DNA of 64,000 nucleotides from Siphonodentalium dalli (lineage: Eukaryota; Mollusca; Scaphopoda; Gadilida; Siphonodentaliidae). Made by a program: the position numbers and the translations under genes. Numbering within the stretch: the first letter of the stretch is position 1; each line of letters begins with the position of its first letter. The stretch covers positions 100,408,278 to 100,472,277 of the forward strand of contig CP136069.1 in NCBI GenBank assembly GCA_032622095.1, read 5' to 3'. This document shows positions 46,016 to 57,234 of this stretch, in pieces. The notes below the pieces were generated by a model. That model was not told the DNA's origin and ran no database searches. It worked only from the letters and a program-made list of their open reading frames with translations.

Positions 46016-46560
46016 CTAATTGCGAGCTAGGCCCTTGTGGCTCCCCCGCCTGGAGTTTTTTCGCTCCTTTGGATACATGTATGGATGTGTTGAACTCGAA
46101 CTCTGTCTTGAGTATTGGTGCATCTGCCCTGAGTGGCCTCTCATTCGTCCACCACGGCCACTTGATGAGAAGTTTTGACGACCAGTACCACTAGAACCCA
46201 TCTAGCTTCCAAGTTTTGAGGTATCCTCAATTTCCCGGGCCGTTTTTGATGCATCATCACCAAAGAGGAAATTTGTGTATGGTCTGGAATGTGTGCACAT
46301 TTGTGCATATTCAGAGTTCAGATCCGGTTTCAACAGGTCGCGCCGGAACATGTTGAGTTGAAAATTGCCATGGCCGAGAAGTGCCAACGCATCATTTATC
46401 TGGTCAATAACAGGACCAATAGATGGGCAGTCACTTTTGCCAGGATTACGGCAGCCTTGATAACTGATGTTTCCACATTTTGGAGCTTAACATCATGTGT
46501 GCGAACTGGAGGCGACAATAAGTCCCAAACAAGTTGGTTTATTCGCACCTTGAAATCGGG
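46016..46560 (-). pseudogene. DIRS-like gag relic, C-terminal half
   Basis: The minus frame reads (46560-46390) NQLVWDLLSPPVRTHDVKL with a frameshift, then MALLGHGNFQLNMFRRDLLK, SEYAQMCTHS, TNFLFGDDASKTAREIE (46202-46387), one in-frame TAG, then a Gly/Ser/Arg-rich tail (SSGRGGRMRGHSG, 46016-46201). The ALLGH…LN…RR…KPDL…LFGDD pattern and RG-rich end are typical of DIRS gag-like proteins preceding RT. The N-terminal part is cut off by the R7 repeats at about 46.55 kb. Confidence 0.75.
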
Positions 46561-47315
46561 TTATTTCAAGGTCAAACGCCCGAGCATCACGGGATTTCGA
46601 TGAAAATTAGTGTCTGGGGATACTTTCGTATGGGGAGTGTCGTAAGCCTATTCGTTTGCCCGTGCGACGTGACCTTGACCTTGAAATCGGGTCAATTCAG
46701 TGTCGAATCGCGAATTTTGATGGGATTTCAACGAAATTTTATACATAGGGTTACTTTTGTCCACTGGGTGTTTTGGACGGGTCAAATTGTGACCCCGACC
46801 TGACCTTGACCTTCAAAATGATCAATTCGAGGTCAAATCGGGTAAAACCGGATGGATTTCGACGGGTACTTTTGTCGGGTACTTTTGTCCGGGCAGTGTT
46901 TTGGACGGGTCAAATCGTGATCCCACCTGCCTTGACCTTCAAACTGGACAATTCAAGGTCAAATCGCGCAATTCGCCGAAAAGCAGAGGGGCAACAGCCT
47001 GTTCAAAGTCGGGTCCACCTGCTAAGTCGAGTATAACCGGATGTATTTCAACCGGTACTTTTGTCGGATACTTTCGTATGGGGAAACAGCCTGGACCAAT
47101 TCAAGGAATTCGAGGTCAAATCGGGTAAAACAGGATGGATTTCGACGGGTACTTTTGTTGGGTACTTTTGTCCGGGCAGTGTTTTCGACGGGTCAAATCG
47201 TGACCCCCACCTCACCTTGACCTTCAAAATTGACAATTCAAGGTCAAATCGCGCAATTCGCGAAAAGCAGAGGGGAAGCAGCCCGGATGAAGTCGGGTCC
47301 ACCTGCTAGTTATAT
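46545..47315 (+). repeat. Tandem repeat family R7
   Basis: Repeated phrases include TGACCTTGACCTTCAAAAT, ATTCAAGGTCAAATCGCG, GGGTACTTTTGTCCGGGCAG, TTTTGGACGGGTCAAATCGT and GCAGAGGGG…AGTCGGGTCCACCTGCTA (twice, at about 46985-47025 and 47270-47311). The overlapping ORFs on both strands are repeat shadows. It truncates the DIRS gag. Confidence 0.75.
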
Positions 47316-47694
47316 ATAAATGGCACAAAAATGGCATACATGACCTATTAAAGGCAGACAATCCGATCAGGTGGTCCCCGTATAATCAGATTCCAACAAC
47401 AACAATAACAACAACATTTTTCAAAAGACGCTTTAGTTATTAAAATCAACTAATTGCAAAAAATAATGCCAAATACATGCAATTATGGATGCATTTTATT
47501 ATCTTTTCAGAAAGGTCCATTAAGATCATTGAATCCTCCATTGATATAAGCAACCCTTCCATACCCGCATACATCTGAAATGACAATAATGAAATAATAA
47601 ACGCAAGATCATCAGGTATAATTGTGAGTAGAGTGTCTTCATTGCGGGTGGGCAATATTGGGCAAATCAATTTGCAAGACAGGGGTCCAGGAAT
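47316..47694. other. Stretch with a small foldback-family fragment
   Basis: 47365-47420 (GGTGGTCCCCGTATAATCAG, ATTCCAACAACAACAA) is the reverse complement of the end region of the R6-related copy at 12890-12930. Nothing else was seen. Confidence 0.4.
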
Positions 47695-48985
47695 TTTTAG
47701 TCGAGTTTTTTTCCAAAACTCGACTTATAGTTTGATGAGGGACGGTGGGCGGGCGGGCGGGCGGTGGGCGGGCGGCGTGTTTTGCTTATAACTCAACCGT
47801 TTATTGACGGATTAAAATTAAATTAAAATATCCATGCACGTAAGCTGCAGACAAAAAATCGGGTTCGTCCGCACATTTATTACAGAGTTATGGCCCTTTG
47901 CCATTGTTCACTGATTTTAGGCTTGTTAGCGCAACAACTTCAACAAACGTTATCCGATTTGATTGAAATTTTGTATATAGGTGTCTCCCAAGAATATCTC
48001 GTACGAGTTAGAAAACCGGCCTGGTCCGATAAAATTTGATAGAGTTATGGCCCTTAATTAGTCATTTTTCACGAATTTTCAGCGCGATAACTTCAACAAA
48101 CGTTATCCGATTTGATTGAAATTTGGTATATAGGTGTCTCCCAAGAATATCTCGGACGAGTTCGAAAACCGGCCTGGTCCGATAAAATTTGATAGAGTTA
48201 TGGCCCTTAATTAGTCATTTTTCACGAATTTTCAGCTCGTTTAGCGCGATAACTTCAACAAACGTTATCCGATTTGATTGAAATTTGGTATATCTATAGG
48301 TGTCTCCCAAGAATATCTCGGACGAGTTCGAAAACCGGCCTGGTCCGATAAAATTTGATAGAGTTATGGCCCTTAATTAGTCATTTTTCACGAATTTTCA
48401 GCTTGTTAGCGCGATAACTTCAACAAACGTTATCCGATTTGATTGAAATTTTGATATATAGGTGTCTCCCAAGAATACCTCAGACGAGTTAGAAAACCGG
48501 CCCTGTCCGATAAAATTTGATAGAGTTATGGTCCTTATAAAGTAGTCATTTTGTACGAATTTTGAGCTCGTTAGCGCGATAACTTCAACAAACGTCATCC
48601 GATTCAACTAAAATTTGGTATATAAGTGTCTTCCAATAATATCCTGGACGAGTTCGAAAACCAGCCTGGCCCAATAAAATTTGATAGAGTTATGGCCCTT
48701 AATTAGTCATTTTTCGTGAATTTTTAGCTCGTTAGCGCGATAACTTCAACAAACGTCCTCCGATTTGTTTAAAATTTTGAATAGACATACTTGCCAAGAA
48801 TATTTCGGACGAGTTCGAAAACCAGCCTGGCCCGATAAAATTTGATACGAGTTATGGCCCTTAATTAGTCATTTTTCGATTTTACCTATTAATTAGTCTA
48901 CCGATACTGATGCACACCAATTGGCGGTAGCCACCGGCGGTAAGCCACCGAAAACGAGACACAGCATCTCTGATGCCACCTCTTG
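47695..48985 (+). repeat. Tandem-core repeat array R9, about 163-bp units
   Basis: It starts with the hairpin GTCGAGTTTTTTTCCAAAACTCGAC and a GGGCGGGC microsatellite, followed by about seven units whose phrase GCGCGATAACTTCAACAAACG recurs at spacings near 162-165 bp (48081, 48243, 48408, 48573, 48734). Each unit has TGATAGAGTTATGGCCCTTAA. It ends GCCACCTCTTGTTT. The organisation parallels R3: microsatellite, tandem core, CTCTTGT end. Confidence 0.8.
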
Positions 48986-49927
48986 TTTGTTTTACTTTAT
49001 AATATTATTTTCTCAAAATACTATAATAAATTAAAAACATATATATTCCCGGATCCCCTGTGATTTGCACTCCACCCGGAGTTGTTGGAGTACCAACCAG
49101 TTACAAACCTGTTTCAGGTAACAGTCAGAATATTCAAGCTCAAGAGTGTTCAAAAGGAAAGTCTTAAAGTAGAGAAAAATGTGCTCCAAAGTGGGGGATA
49201 CAGTTGGAAATTCGAAGTTTGACACCCACCCAAACCAAGACCCTCTAGTCACGTCCCTGACACTCCCAATCCTGCATCAAGGTGTGAGCTTTCACTGAAG
49301 CAACATAGCGATACCATTTCAACGTATTCCCAACTAAAATAAAAGTCTAATAATCCTAATTACATTCGTACTCACGAAGCCATATCATCACTATATAATT
49401 ATATGGTGTTATGGTTCTGCGAAGAATGCACTGCAAATGATATGAATATGATTATTATATTATAGTAATTATATATACTAATGTCTAATTATCGTAATTA
49501 CATTCGTATCATTTGTATTACATTCTTAATTGTCATAATTACATTCGTATTTGGATATTTATGCTATAAATGATATATAATATATTAAATTACAACATAA
49601 AACACAAGCTAATTGATGAAAATGACTGAGCAAAGCACACACCACCTTCTGTAGTTTTCGGTTGTCAGAATGTTGATTATCCTGCCAAAATAAGTCAATT
49701 ACGATTCCATGACACCTATGCACTGGCGCTTTATTTCATCACAAGCGCACACGATGTGTAACCTGTTATCGCAATGGCACTGGGGCTTTTTGTCATGATT
49801 TGAAAGCTTTCTGGCATTGTTTTAGATGAGCAGAATACATCGACACTGATTGGGGATTACTAGATGACGTATTAGCTTTATTGTTCAATATTGTTCACGC
49901 TCAAATAAGCTTTTAAATACGCTCTAT
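48986..49927. other. AT-rich stretch with no recognised gene
   Basis: Includes irregular repeats of AATTACATTCGTA near 49350-49550. No coding evidence. Confidence 0.5.
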
Positions 49928-50723
49928 TCACCCGGTTACTTTCGGTATTTTCCCATAGTAAATGCATAGGGAATACTTTTCAGCAATGCTAAAAAGGCTA
50001 AAGAGGGTATTGTGAGCAAAGATGTGACAAAACGTCCCTGATTTTTTTATAAATGTTATCGTAGAAGGGAGCAGCAGTGGAAATTCTTTTCTATTCCTTA
50101 CCTTCAATCTGTGTTCTTTGAATGTTGTAAATAAAATAACTTCTTCTGACCGGATGTGCATTGGAGCTTCGCTCATGCGCACTGGAGCTTTTATCACAAT
50201 CGAACCGCTTCCCACGGAGCAGCTTACCCCCAGTGATTTGGAGTCCTTCACAATTTTCAGGACGAGGATTGTTTCGTCACGAGTCAGAGAACGATATTGG
50301 TCTTCATCGATGCCTTTGCGAAACATATCAGTCAAAGATTCAGCAAGAATTGGCTCAATATTGGGGCCCAAAGCCTCCTGAGCCTTCAGACGTTTCGACA
50401 AAGTTTGAAAACGACTGCTAGTCGGCCTGGTCGATAGGGTCATCAACATGAACAATCGAGTCATCGGTGAATTCCGACCCATTACCATAGTACTCAGCAT
50501 CGCCCGAATAGTCAAATGTTTGGAAATTTTCCACAGTAGCTAAACGATGGGCGATGTCGACTATTTTAGTTCCCTGTTCACTTTGGGTAGCCATAATATG
50601 CTTTAAGTTGCGCAGAATTTCCACACTCTGCCCGTGTCTAATATCAAAGAAATAGAAATACACGTCTATCATCTTGTCTATACCAACTGTATAATGAATA
50701 CATATCAAGTCAGAGGAGGACAA
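49928..50723 (-). pseudogene. DIRS-like gag fragment, N-terminal part
   Basis: Two minus frames joined by a frameshift: QTFDYSGDAEYYGNGSEFTD…VDDPIDQAD (50418-50723), then SRFQTLSKRLKAQEALGPN, IEPILAESLTDMFRKGIDED, QYRSLTRDETI (down to 49928); a third frame gives RPENCEGL. The acidic start, GP-x-LAxxVxxMF-x-G and RPENC pattern resemble the N-terminal part of DIRS gag-like proteins. The identity is a motif judgement. The upstream end runs into the perfect inverted repeat at 50631-50766. Confidence 0.5.
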
Positions 50724-50766
50724 GATGATAGACGTGTATTTCTATTTCTTTGATATTAGACACGGG
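50631..50766. repeat. Perfect 48-bp inverted repeat with a 40-base loop
   Basis: 50631-50678 is the exact reverse complement of 50719-50766. One arm lies in the gag-like minus frame, the other in the RT-like plus frame. Both give MIDVYFYFFDIRHG from opposite strands. Such a perfect long pair is recent. Confidence 0.95.
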
Positions 50767-50935
50767 CTACTTCCCAGAAGACTGGGCTGTAGGAAGCATA
50801 CATCCGCTTTACAAGAAAAATGGCAAAGAGGTTCGATCCGGAATCATACAGAGGTATTACTCTTTTCGAGTTGCCTGTCAAAACTGTTCACTTCCAGGAT
50901 CAATAACAACATCATCAACTGAAAGACAAAATAAA
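50750..50935 (+). pseudogene. LINE reverse transcriptase fragment
   Basis: The plus frame reads ILDTGYFPEDWAVGSIHPLY followed by KKNGKE; another frame has LSKLFTSRINNNI. The pattern iL-tG-fP-xW-xG-I-x-PLYKkNG is a standard N-terminal RT motif of LINEs. Only about 60 residues remain. It starts within one arm of the inverted repeat. Confidence 0.65.
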
Positions 50936-51732
50936 AAAATAAAAATAAAAATAATTCTTAATATATATTTAATGTTTTGTTACTCTTTAATCATGGCAAA
51001 TTGAAAAATGAGTTGAAAGAGGGGATTACGTCCCTTTCATATCCTCTCGGGTCCCATCCGAACCATTAATACACTACAAACCAGACGCGGATGGCCAGTT
51101 GGAAGAGGGAATTACTGAGAGAAGCCCAGTCCCACCTACCCAGCTGTTCAATGGGCAGGATCACCAGCCCACTGCCATTATCTCAACCAACATCTAGGAG
51201 CAGGGTGAGATGACTTAATACCGATGTTCAATTGGTTGCCCCTCAGTTCGTCAGGGAGCTGGTGACATGTTCGTCACCAACATGTTCGGTGACATATTCG
51301 TCACCAACAACACCTTCGAGTTCCACAGCCTCCTATGTACAATGAGCCGAGGTCTGCTGCTGAATCATTTTCACCTGTCAAACCACTGTCTCCAAGCTAC
51401 AAAATAACCACAAAGTCTATTCGCATGACTGAAGAAGAGCACAAGGCTTCAAAAGAATACAGAAGTGAGACAAACAGAAGCCATGATACATTAAAAATCA
51501 TATCAATGGTTGAAAACAACAATCCATCTTCTTCTGAGAAACTACCAAAGAAGAAATAGAAATATATTTGTAAAATGTCAAATTTACTACCTTGCTAGAC
51601 CACACCAATAGCTTTAATCTGTAAACATGTCTGACAATATCGAGAAGAAATTCTTCAAACAGTAGAAGAACTCCACAAAGCCAGTGAGTCAACAAACACA
51701 AAAAGTTGCCATGAGTACTACCTGTTGAATAA
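50936..51732. other. Stretch with no recognised gene
   Basis: A 74-codon plus ORF at 51335-51559 (SPVKPLSPSYKITTKSIRMT, KKK end) is polar and lysine-rich, without a motif or splice evidence. It might be a retroelement gag scrap; not accepted as a gene. Confidence 0.35.
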
Positions 51733-51849
51733 GTTTGGAGTGCTACAGTGTGGTGATATTGAAGTTTGAAGTGCTACAGTGTGGTGATATTGAAGTTTGA
51801 AGTGCTACAGTGTGGTGATTTTGAAGTGCTACAGTGTGGTGATATTGAA
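51733..51849 (+). repeat. 31-bp tandem repeat, 3.8 copies
   Basis: Units start at 51733, 51764 and 51795, with a partial one from 51826. Each contains AGTGCTACAGTGTGGTGATA with one or two substitutions. Confidence 0.95.
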
Positions 51850-52049
51850 AAGCTATAATCACGAAACAACAAGCAGCTGAGACACCAGTGTATTTATACG
51901 TCGCCATTGAAGATACCATCAAAAGTAGTTTTAAATGTTATCATATTTATGTTCAATTATATGAATAAAAGTATCGATAATTGAATATTTGCTTGTTGTC
52001 CAAACGATAACAACTGCGAATTTACAAATCATATAGCACATAATATTTT

Positions 52050-52140
52050 AGTCATTTCATGAAATGCTTGGGCTCAAATTCTAGTCATTTCATGAAACGA
52101 CTGAAAGTTTTAGTCATTTCATGAGGTGACTGACCCACAA
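52050..52140 (+). repeat. Short repeat of TAGTCATTTCATGA
   Basis: Three copies of TAGTCATTTCATGA lie at spacings of about 30-33 bases. Confidence 0.8.
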
Positions 52141-52149
52141 CAGTGGTTT

Positions 52150-52490
52150 GCCCCCCCCCCTAGCAACGGTTGCTAGGCAACTACCCGAAAGTATAAAATG
52201 CTCATATTAGGATGTATTACAGTATTTTATTCAATGTTAGTTGTTGTGGATTGCATATTTGAGTTCTATTTGTGACATAGGTTCAATTACAAAGACTTGT
52301 GACCTTGTTTCCTATCATAATGTCCATAACATTAACCGTTGCTATGCATCTACACGGACAGTAAAATGTATATTTGGCACTCTTCTCTGACATTTTGGGA
52401 CCAGAATTGGTGGTAGATTAGTCTGGAATACATTTTACATATGCTAATACATCACACAGTGTATATTATATAGGGATGGATAGTTTCTAT
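52150..52490 (+). repeat. Dispersed repeat R10, forward copy
   Basis: It begins with a C run and CCTAGCAACGGTTGCTAGGC. It shares TAGGCAACTACCCGAAA, TGTCCATAAC, GTTGCTATGCA and GACATTTTG in order with the reverse complement of 57235-57650. Confidence 0.75.
52168..52181. promoter_or_regulatory. RFX/X-box-like palindrome
   Basis: GGTTGCTAGGCAAC matches the RFX X-box pattern GTTGCY-A-GGCAAC. It lies in a dispersed repeat, so it may be incidental. Confidence 0.35.
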
Positions 52491-53099
52491 GGTTGGAAGG
52501 TGTCATTGCGACCGTTCTTAAGAGACCAACCCATATTATTTTTAAATTTCAAAAGCATCAATGACCATAATGCAAGTTGTGGCTGGTGAACAAAATTGAC
52601 TATTCTGTCTTATATACATTGAATACTAACATTTCTGATGCACCTTTATTAATTGTTGCTATTTTAACCACTGACATTATAGAATTATTGGATTTTTCTA
52701 TCACAGATTTGGCATCAAAATCGGCTAAAATTCACTTTTCAGGTTTGGACCATTGTTTTCAAGTAAAATGGAACTATCATTGGTATCAAAGGTGTTTATT
52801 GTTCTAATTCTGTCCTAAATATGTCACACTGATGTGTTTTGTAGACAAAATTACCCAAGATGGCTTGCAAAATGGTAACCAGATTTGGTAAAAAAAAAGA
52901 GTAGATTTTCCACATATAGATGTATCTGAACATTATTCTCTGCAGTTCCGAAAAAGTAGCAAATTGTGATTCTGTTGGTTACAACCATGTTACTTAATCA
53001 ACTTATAACTAAAATTAATGCTATATTCTGGTTGTCACAGTACCTTATGAGTTATGACAAATTAATTTTAAAGTATGCAGTTGGAATTTTGCCAAAAGC
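52491..53099. other. Stretch with no recognised feature
   Basis: No motif-bearing ORF or exon pair was seen. Confidence 0.4.
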
Positions 53100-53673
53100 G
53101 TCTCTGGCGGTTCTACTATACGCAGCAAGTCCCTGTATATGCAGCAAGTCCCCTGTAAATGCAGCAAGTCCCTGGTAAATGCAGCAAGTCCCTCACACCT
53201 AGGGTGGATTACGGCGGTTTAGTCATGCGTGTTTACACAACGATATGTTTAATCAGTGGAGGTGCTGATTACAAAGGGCTTTAATCACAGGGCTTTAATT
53301 TGATCGTAATACTGATAGATTATTGAAGGGAATTGGACTGAATTGTGGGACTGAATCATTGAATGAAAAAATTAAGAGTTGGAATTTTTTTTTAGATGTT
53401 TTTATTGGTAAATGCAAACAAGTAACATGAGAATAGTAGAATAGCAACAAAAGAAAAATAGAGCACAGTTTTATAAATATACATATATATATAGCAGTGA
53501 GCTGAAAGAAAAGTTTATTAGAATAAATTGTATATATATGTGGCCAGTAAGGAAAGGGAAAAACCAAGGTATTGAGACATTCGTTTGGGAAGATTTTATT
53601 GAATAAAAAAATATTTGGATACATCTGGATACATGTATTCAAATTGTTTTCTTTATCTCTATGTTGTTTAATT

Positions 53674-54003
53674 TCACTCTCCGGTCCTGGGAACTTTGCT
53701 TTGTGGGATTGTGGTTGTCTTTGCCGTTCGTTTTCTCTTTCGTTGTCCTTGTTTTTTTCCCGCACTGACTGCTGTAAGTACCATCCTCTGGCCATCTGTT
53801 GTTCTCAGCATCTTTTCGTGTACTGGCTTGATCTCTCTTTAAAATCTGTTAAAATGCTTGTCCCTTACTTCTGATGATTTTGAATTCCAAATTTCCGGGC
53901 GAACATAGAATTTTGCGAACTCCTTGGTTAATGTAAACTGTCCGAATCCAAATAAACTACGTTGCATTGCCTTGTACTCTCCGTCAACTATAGTAAACAG
54001 TGC
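53674..54003 (-). CDS. Open frame (possible exon 3) of the gene inside the Mutator-like element
   Basis: After an AG acceptor-like CAGTGCAG the frame from 54003 reads ALFTIVDGEYKAMQRSLFGF, GQFTLTKEFAKFYVRPEIWN, then one TAA (53839-53841), and after it a basic tail (GKKQGQRKRKRTAKTTT) to TGA at 53674-53676. Composition is clearly coding-like. It begins 25 bases after the stop of the preceding exon in another frame, so the original joint was altered or is an unrecognised short intron. Function unknown. Confidence 0.4.
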
Positions 54004-54028
54004 CTGCACTGTATTTTATCAAGTCCTT

Positions 54029-54287
54029 TTAATTGGGATGGTCTTTGTCGTAGTGCAGTCTGTTGGCGCCGATTTCTATTGCTGTGAGTAGTCGAATCAT
54101 TGGATGGTAGGTCTGAATTCCATATAACGCCATGGATAGCGTTGTCGTTGCATCAATCAGTTGCGTTGTTGTCGGTTTGGTTGAAGATGTTGGTAGTGCA
54201 ATCTTGTAGGTTGTAAGTAGAAGACGTTCGGACTGAACTGCTGCTTCAATCGCTGTCATGTCATTCCTACTGGATGACTCGTGCAGT
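54029..54287 (-). CDS. Exon 2 of an unknown gene inside the Mutator-like element
   Basis: The acceptor TTATTTTTCCAG precedes it. Its first base completes the AG left by exon 1 (arginine). It runs 86 codons to TAA at 54029: LHESSSRNDMTAIEAAVQSE, RLLLTTYKIALPTSSTKPTT, TQLIDATTTLSMALYGIQTY, ending ANRLHYDKDHPN. Predicted mostly helical; no domain recognised. A perfect phase match with exon 1 makes a real spliced gene likely, perhaps captured from a host. Confidence 0.55.
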
Positions 54288-54649
54288 CTGGAAAAATAAC
54301 AAATAAACGCTAATTATTAACATGGTTGATGCTTTCATATTATATTTTCTCACATCAGTGAAATAAACGCTCTTTATTAAAATCATAGCAAGAATAGACT
54401 AACAAATAAACGCTAATTATTAACATGGTTGATGCTTTCATATTATATTTTCTCACATCAGTGAAATAAACGCTCTTTATTAAAATCATATCAGGAATAG
54501 ACTAACAAATAAACGCTAATTAGTATATATAACATAGTTAATTATTTAATAATAATGATGTCAAATATTATTAGGTGTAAAATGTTCTCACATTACTGAT
54601 GTAAACGCTCTTTAATTATACCATAGACTAACTAGCAAATAAAACTAAC
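54288..54649 (+). repeat. 102-104-bp tandem repeat in the intron of the captured gene
   Basis: AACAAATAAACGCTAATTA recurs at 54298, 54402 and 54504, each followed by TGAAATAAACGCTCTTTATT or a variant. It fills the intron between the two phase-matched exons. Confidence 0.85.
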
Positions 54650-54767
54650 CTATTTAATGCTTTTGACACATCATATTCACCGTTGCTGTCGAAAGAACAC
54701 GATTTGCAGTAAAACGTGATGTAACTCAAGTCTGCTGAAGGAGAAACTCCCAGAAAGTTCCTTTGTC
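54650..54767 (-). CDS. Exon 1 (internal) of an unknown gene inside the Mutator-like element
   Basis: Bounded on the minus strand by TTTTTGTAG and GTTAGT. It holds two bases, 38 codons and two bases: QRNFLGVSPSADLSYITFYC, KSCSFDSNGEYDVSKALN. The CxxC (YCKSC) might bind metal. It splices in phase to 54287. An upstream exon must exist because it starts inside a codon, but none was found before the element's end, so the captured gene is 5'-truncated. Confidence 0.55.
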
Positions 54768-55254
54768 CTACAAAAACAAACACCTGTTCAGTGATTTACG
54801 CAGTGAAAACAGGAATATTTAAAAAAAATATATAAATCATATTAATTAAATAGTAAGTAGAATAAAAGAAATAGCAACTTAATAACACTTAGAAAAACTA
54901 TTTTATTTTATATATAAAAATCTACAAATACACATCTTAAATAATTATAAAGGGATAAAGATTTCCAATCAATTCTAATCAACTGCCACAGATCATAAAT
55001 CAAATGGATAATAAAACACTGATTAAACTCATCAACAACTCCACTAATCCACCCTAGGTGTGAGGGACTTGCTGCATTTACCAGGGACTTGCTGCATTTA
55101 CCGGGGACTTGCTGCATATCCAGGGACTTGCTGCGTATAGTAGGACCCGTCTCTGGCCATGTTTTGAACGGAAATGCGCAGATCATATTATTTGGCTACT
55201 GTTGCACATTAGCATCAACATTGATTGACTTAATACATGGTGTATGGCGAAATG

Positions 55255-57010
55255 GCAGTCAGGAAGTGACTGTGTGGTGATGTGAGGTGAATAGTTACAC
55301 ATGTATACAAGGAGTGGCTACTGTGGCTATATGGTAATAGGTGGGGTCCACATTGAGAGGTATGGATGTATAAGGAGTGGTCATGTGCGAGGTGAATACG
55401 TATACATGGAAACTGCATGGAGTGGCTATATGGTCATTGAAGTGGTGTATGGGTATAATAAGAGTAGCTGCATATTTATCTGTGTTGTTTATATATGGAG
55501 CGACTGTTTGGTTATGTCCGGGATGCACAGGCGCACATTGGGTGGCTGTATTGACTATCGTCATGGCTGGGTTTATATGTATACATATGTTGGCTGTATG
55601 ATCATGGGTGGGGTATATGGACAAAAAGGGAGTGGTTGTATGCTTATGGGCAATGTGTATAGGTGTACATGGAATGACTATGATCATGATTGTTGAAGTG
55701 TATATGCGTAGCTGGTTGGTCATTGGCTAGCGTGTGAGTATATTTGAAGTGCTATTGTGGTATGGATGTACCGGTATATGATTATTTTCTGTTGCTGATA
55801 TATTGTCATAGGTGGGTGTATATGTATACAGGGAGTAGATGTATGGTCATGGGTGGCGTTTATGAGTATACAGAGAGTGGCTGAATTGTCATGGGTGATG
55901 TGTATATGCAAGTCTGGAGTGTACAAATGGCCACGTGTGAGGGGTATTGGTATATATATACATTCAATGGTAGGGTGTATATGTATACCTGGAGTGAAGC
56001 CATGGTCAATTTCGGGGTGTATATGAGGGCTATATGCCAGTGTATGGCCATTGGTGGGGTGTATATATATATACTTGGAGCGACTCTATGGTTATGGGTG
56101 TGGTGTATGTGTATATCTTGAGTGGCTATATGGCTGTGGTGACTGTGTATACAGGGAGTGAGTGACCTTTGGCCAATGGTGGAGTGCATAGGTATACAAG
56201 GAGTGGATGTATGGTAATAAATTTGGTGTATGATTTTCATGGTGAGGTGTATATTCAAGCCTGGAGTGTATGAATGGTCAAGTGTGCGGGCTATTGGTAT
56301 ATATAGAAGGCCATTGATGGGGTGCGTATGCATACTTGAAGTGAATCTACAGTTATGGGTGTGGGTATATGTATATCTTGAGTGGCTATATGGCCACGGG
56401 TGTGGCGACTACGTATACAGGGAGTGACCATATGGCCAATGGTGGACTGAATATGTATGCAAGGAGGGACTGTATGGTCATAAATGTGGTGTGTGTGATT
56501 GTCATGGGTGAGGTGTATATTCAAGCATGGAGTGTATGGATGGCCGAGTGTACGGGGCATTGTTATATATAGAAGGGCTGTATGGCCATTGGTGGGGTGT
56601 ATTATGTATACTTGGAGACAATGGAGTGACTCTTTGGTTATGTGTTTGGTGTATACTAGTATGTATCTTGGGTGGCTATATGACCATGGGTGTGGCGAAT
56701 ATGTATACAGGGAGTGACCGTATGGCCCATGGTGGAGTGAACATGTATGAAAAGAGTGACTGTATGGTCATAAATGTGGTGTATGCTTGTCATGGGTGAG
56801 GTGCATATTGAAGCCTGGAGTGTATGAATGGCCGGTGTGCAGGGTATCAATTGGTATATATAGAAGGGTTTTGTGCCCATTGATGTGTATATATAGAAGG
56901 GTTTTGTGGCCATTGATGTGTATAATGGTCAGGTGTGGGGTGTATATGTATAGCATGAGTGGCTATATAGGCATGGGTGTGGCTAATATGTATACACGCT
57001 CATTCTTTGG
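55255..57010 (+). repeat. Degenerate GT/TA-rich minisatellite with higher-order structure
   Basis: Words such as GGGGTGTATATGTATAC, GGAGTGGCTATATGG and CATGGGTG repeat throughout at irregular spacings of 40-70 bp. A longer block (TGTATATTCAAGCCTGGAGT … ATTGGTATATATAGAAGG) recurs near 55.90, 56.25, 56.51 and 56.80 kb, so blocks of about 260-350 bp were themselves duplicated. The many ORFs on both strands, rich in I/H/T/Y or G/V/Y/M, are repeat shadows. Confidence 0.9.
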
Positions 57011-57234
57011 TCATGTCATGACTCATCAGGCATACATAATTCTAAGTCCAATCTTCATTGGAATATGACCACAGATTGTCAATTGGATTATTTTGCTGGG
57101 TTATAGTCACCTAGCAAACGTTGCTAAAGAGACAGCGAATGTCTGTGCGATAAAAACCAGATATTAACTATCGATTCCATGGTAGTACACATAGTGTTCT
57201 GCCAGGCATTTAGTAATTTACAAAATGTTATGAC

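Larger units (their letters stand above)
53109..55148. mobile_element. Mutator-like nonautonomous element carrying spliced coding sequence
   Basis: Terminal inverted repeats of about 104 bp (53109-53211 and 55045-55148) start GGTTCTACTATACGC and GGGTCCTACTATACGC, and each contains four copies of GCAGCAAGTCCC spaced by about 19 bp. A perfect 9-bp target duplication GTCTCTGGC flanks it (53100-53108 and 55149-55157). Long TIRs with a 9-bp duplication fit Mutator-like elements. No MULE transposase was recognised, but two phase-matched exons and a further open frame lie on its minus strand. Confidence 0.85.

Noticed and set aside
55295-56560. Several 60-157-codon ORFs on both strands rich in His/Thr/Ile or Gly/Tyr/Val
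   Set aside because: Shadows of the GT/TA-rich minisatellite.
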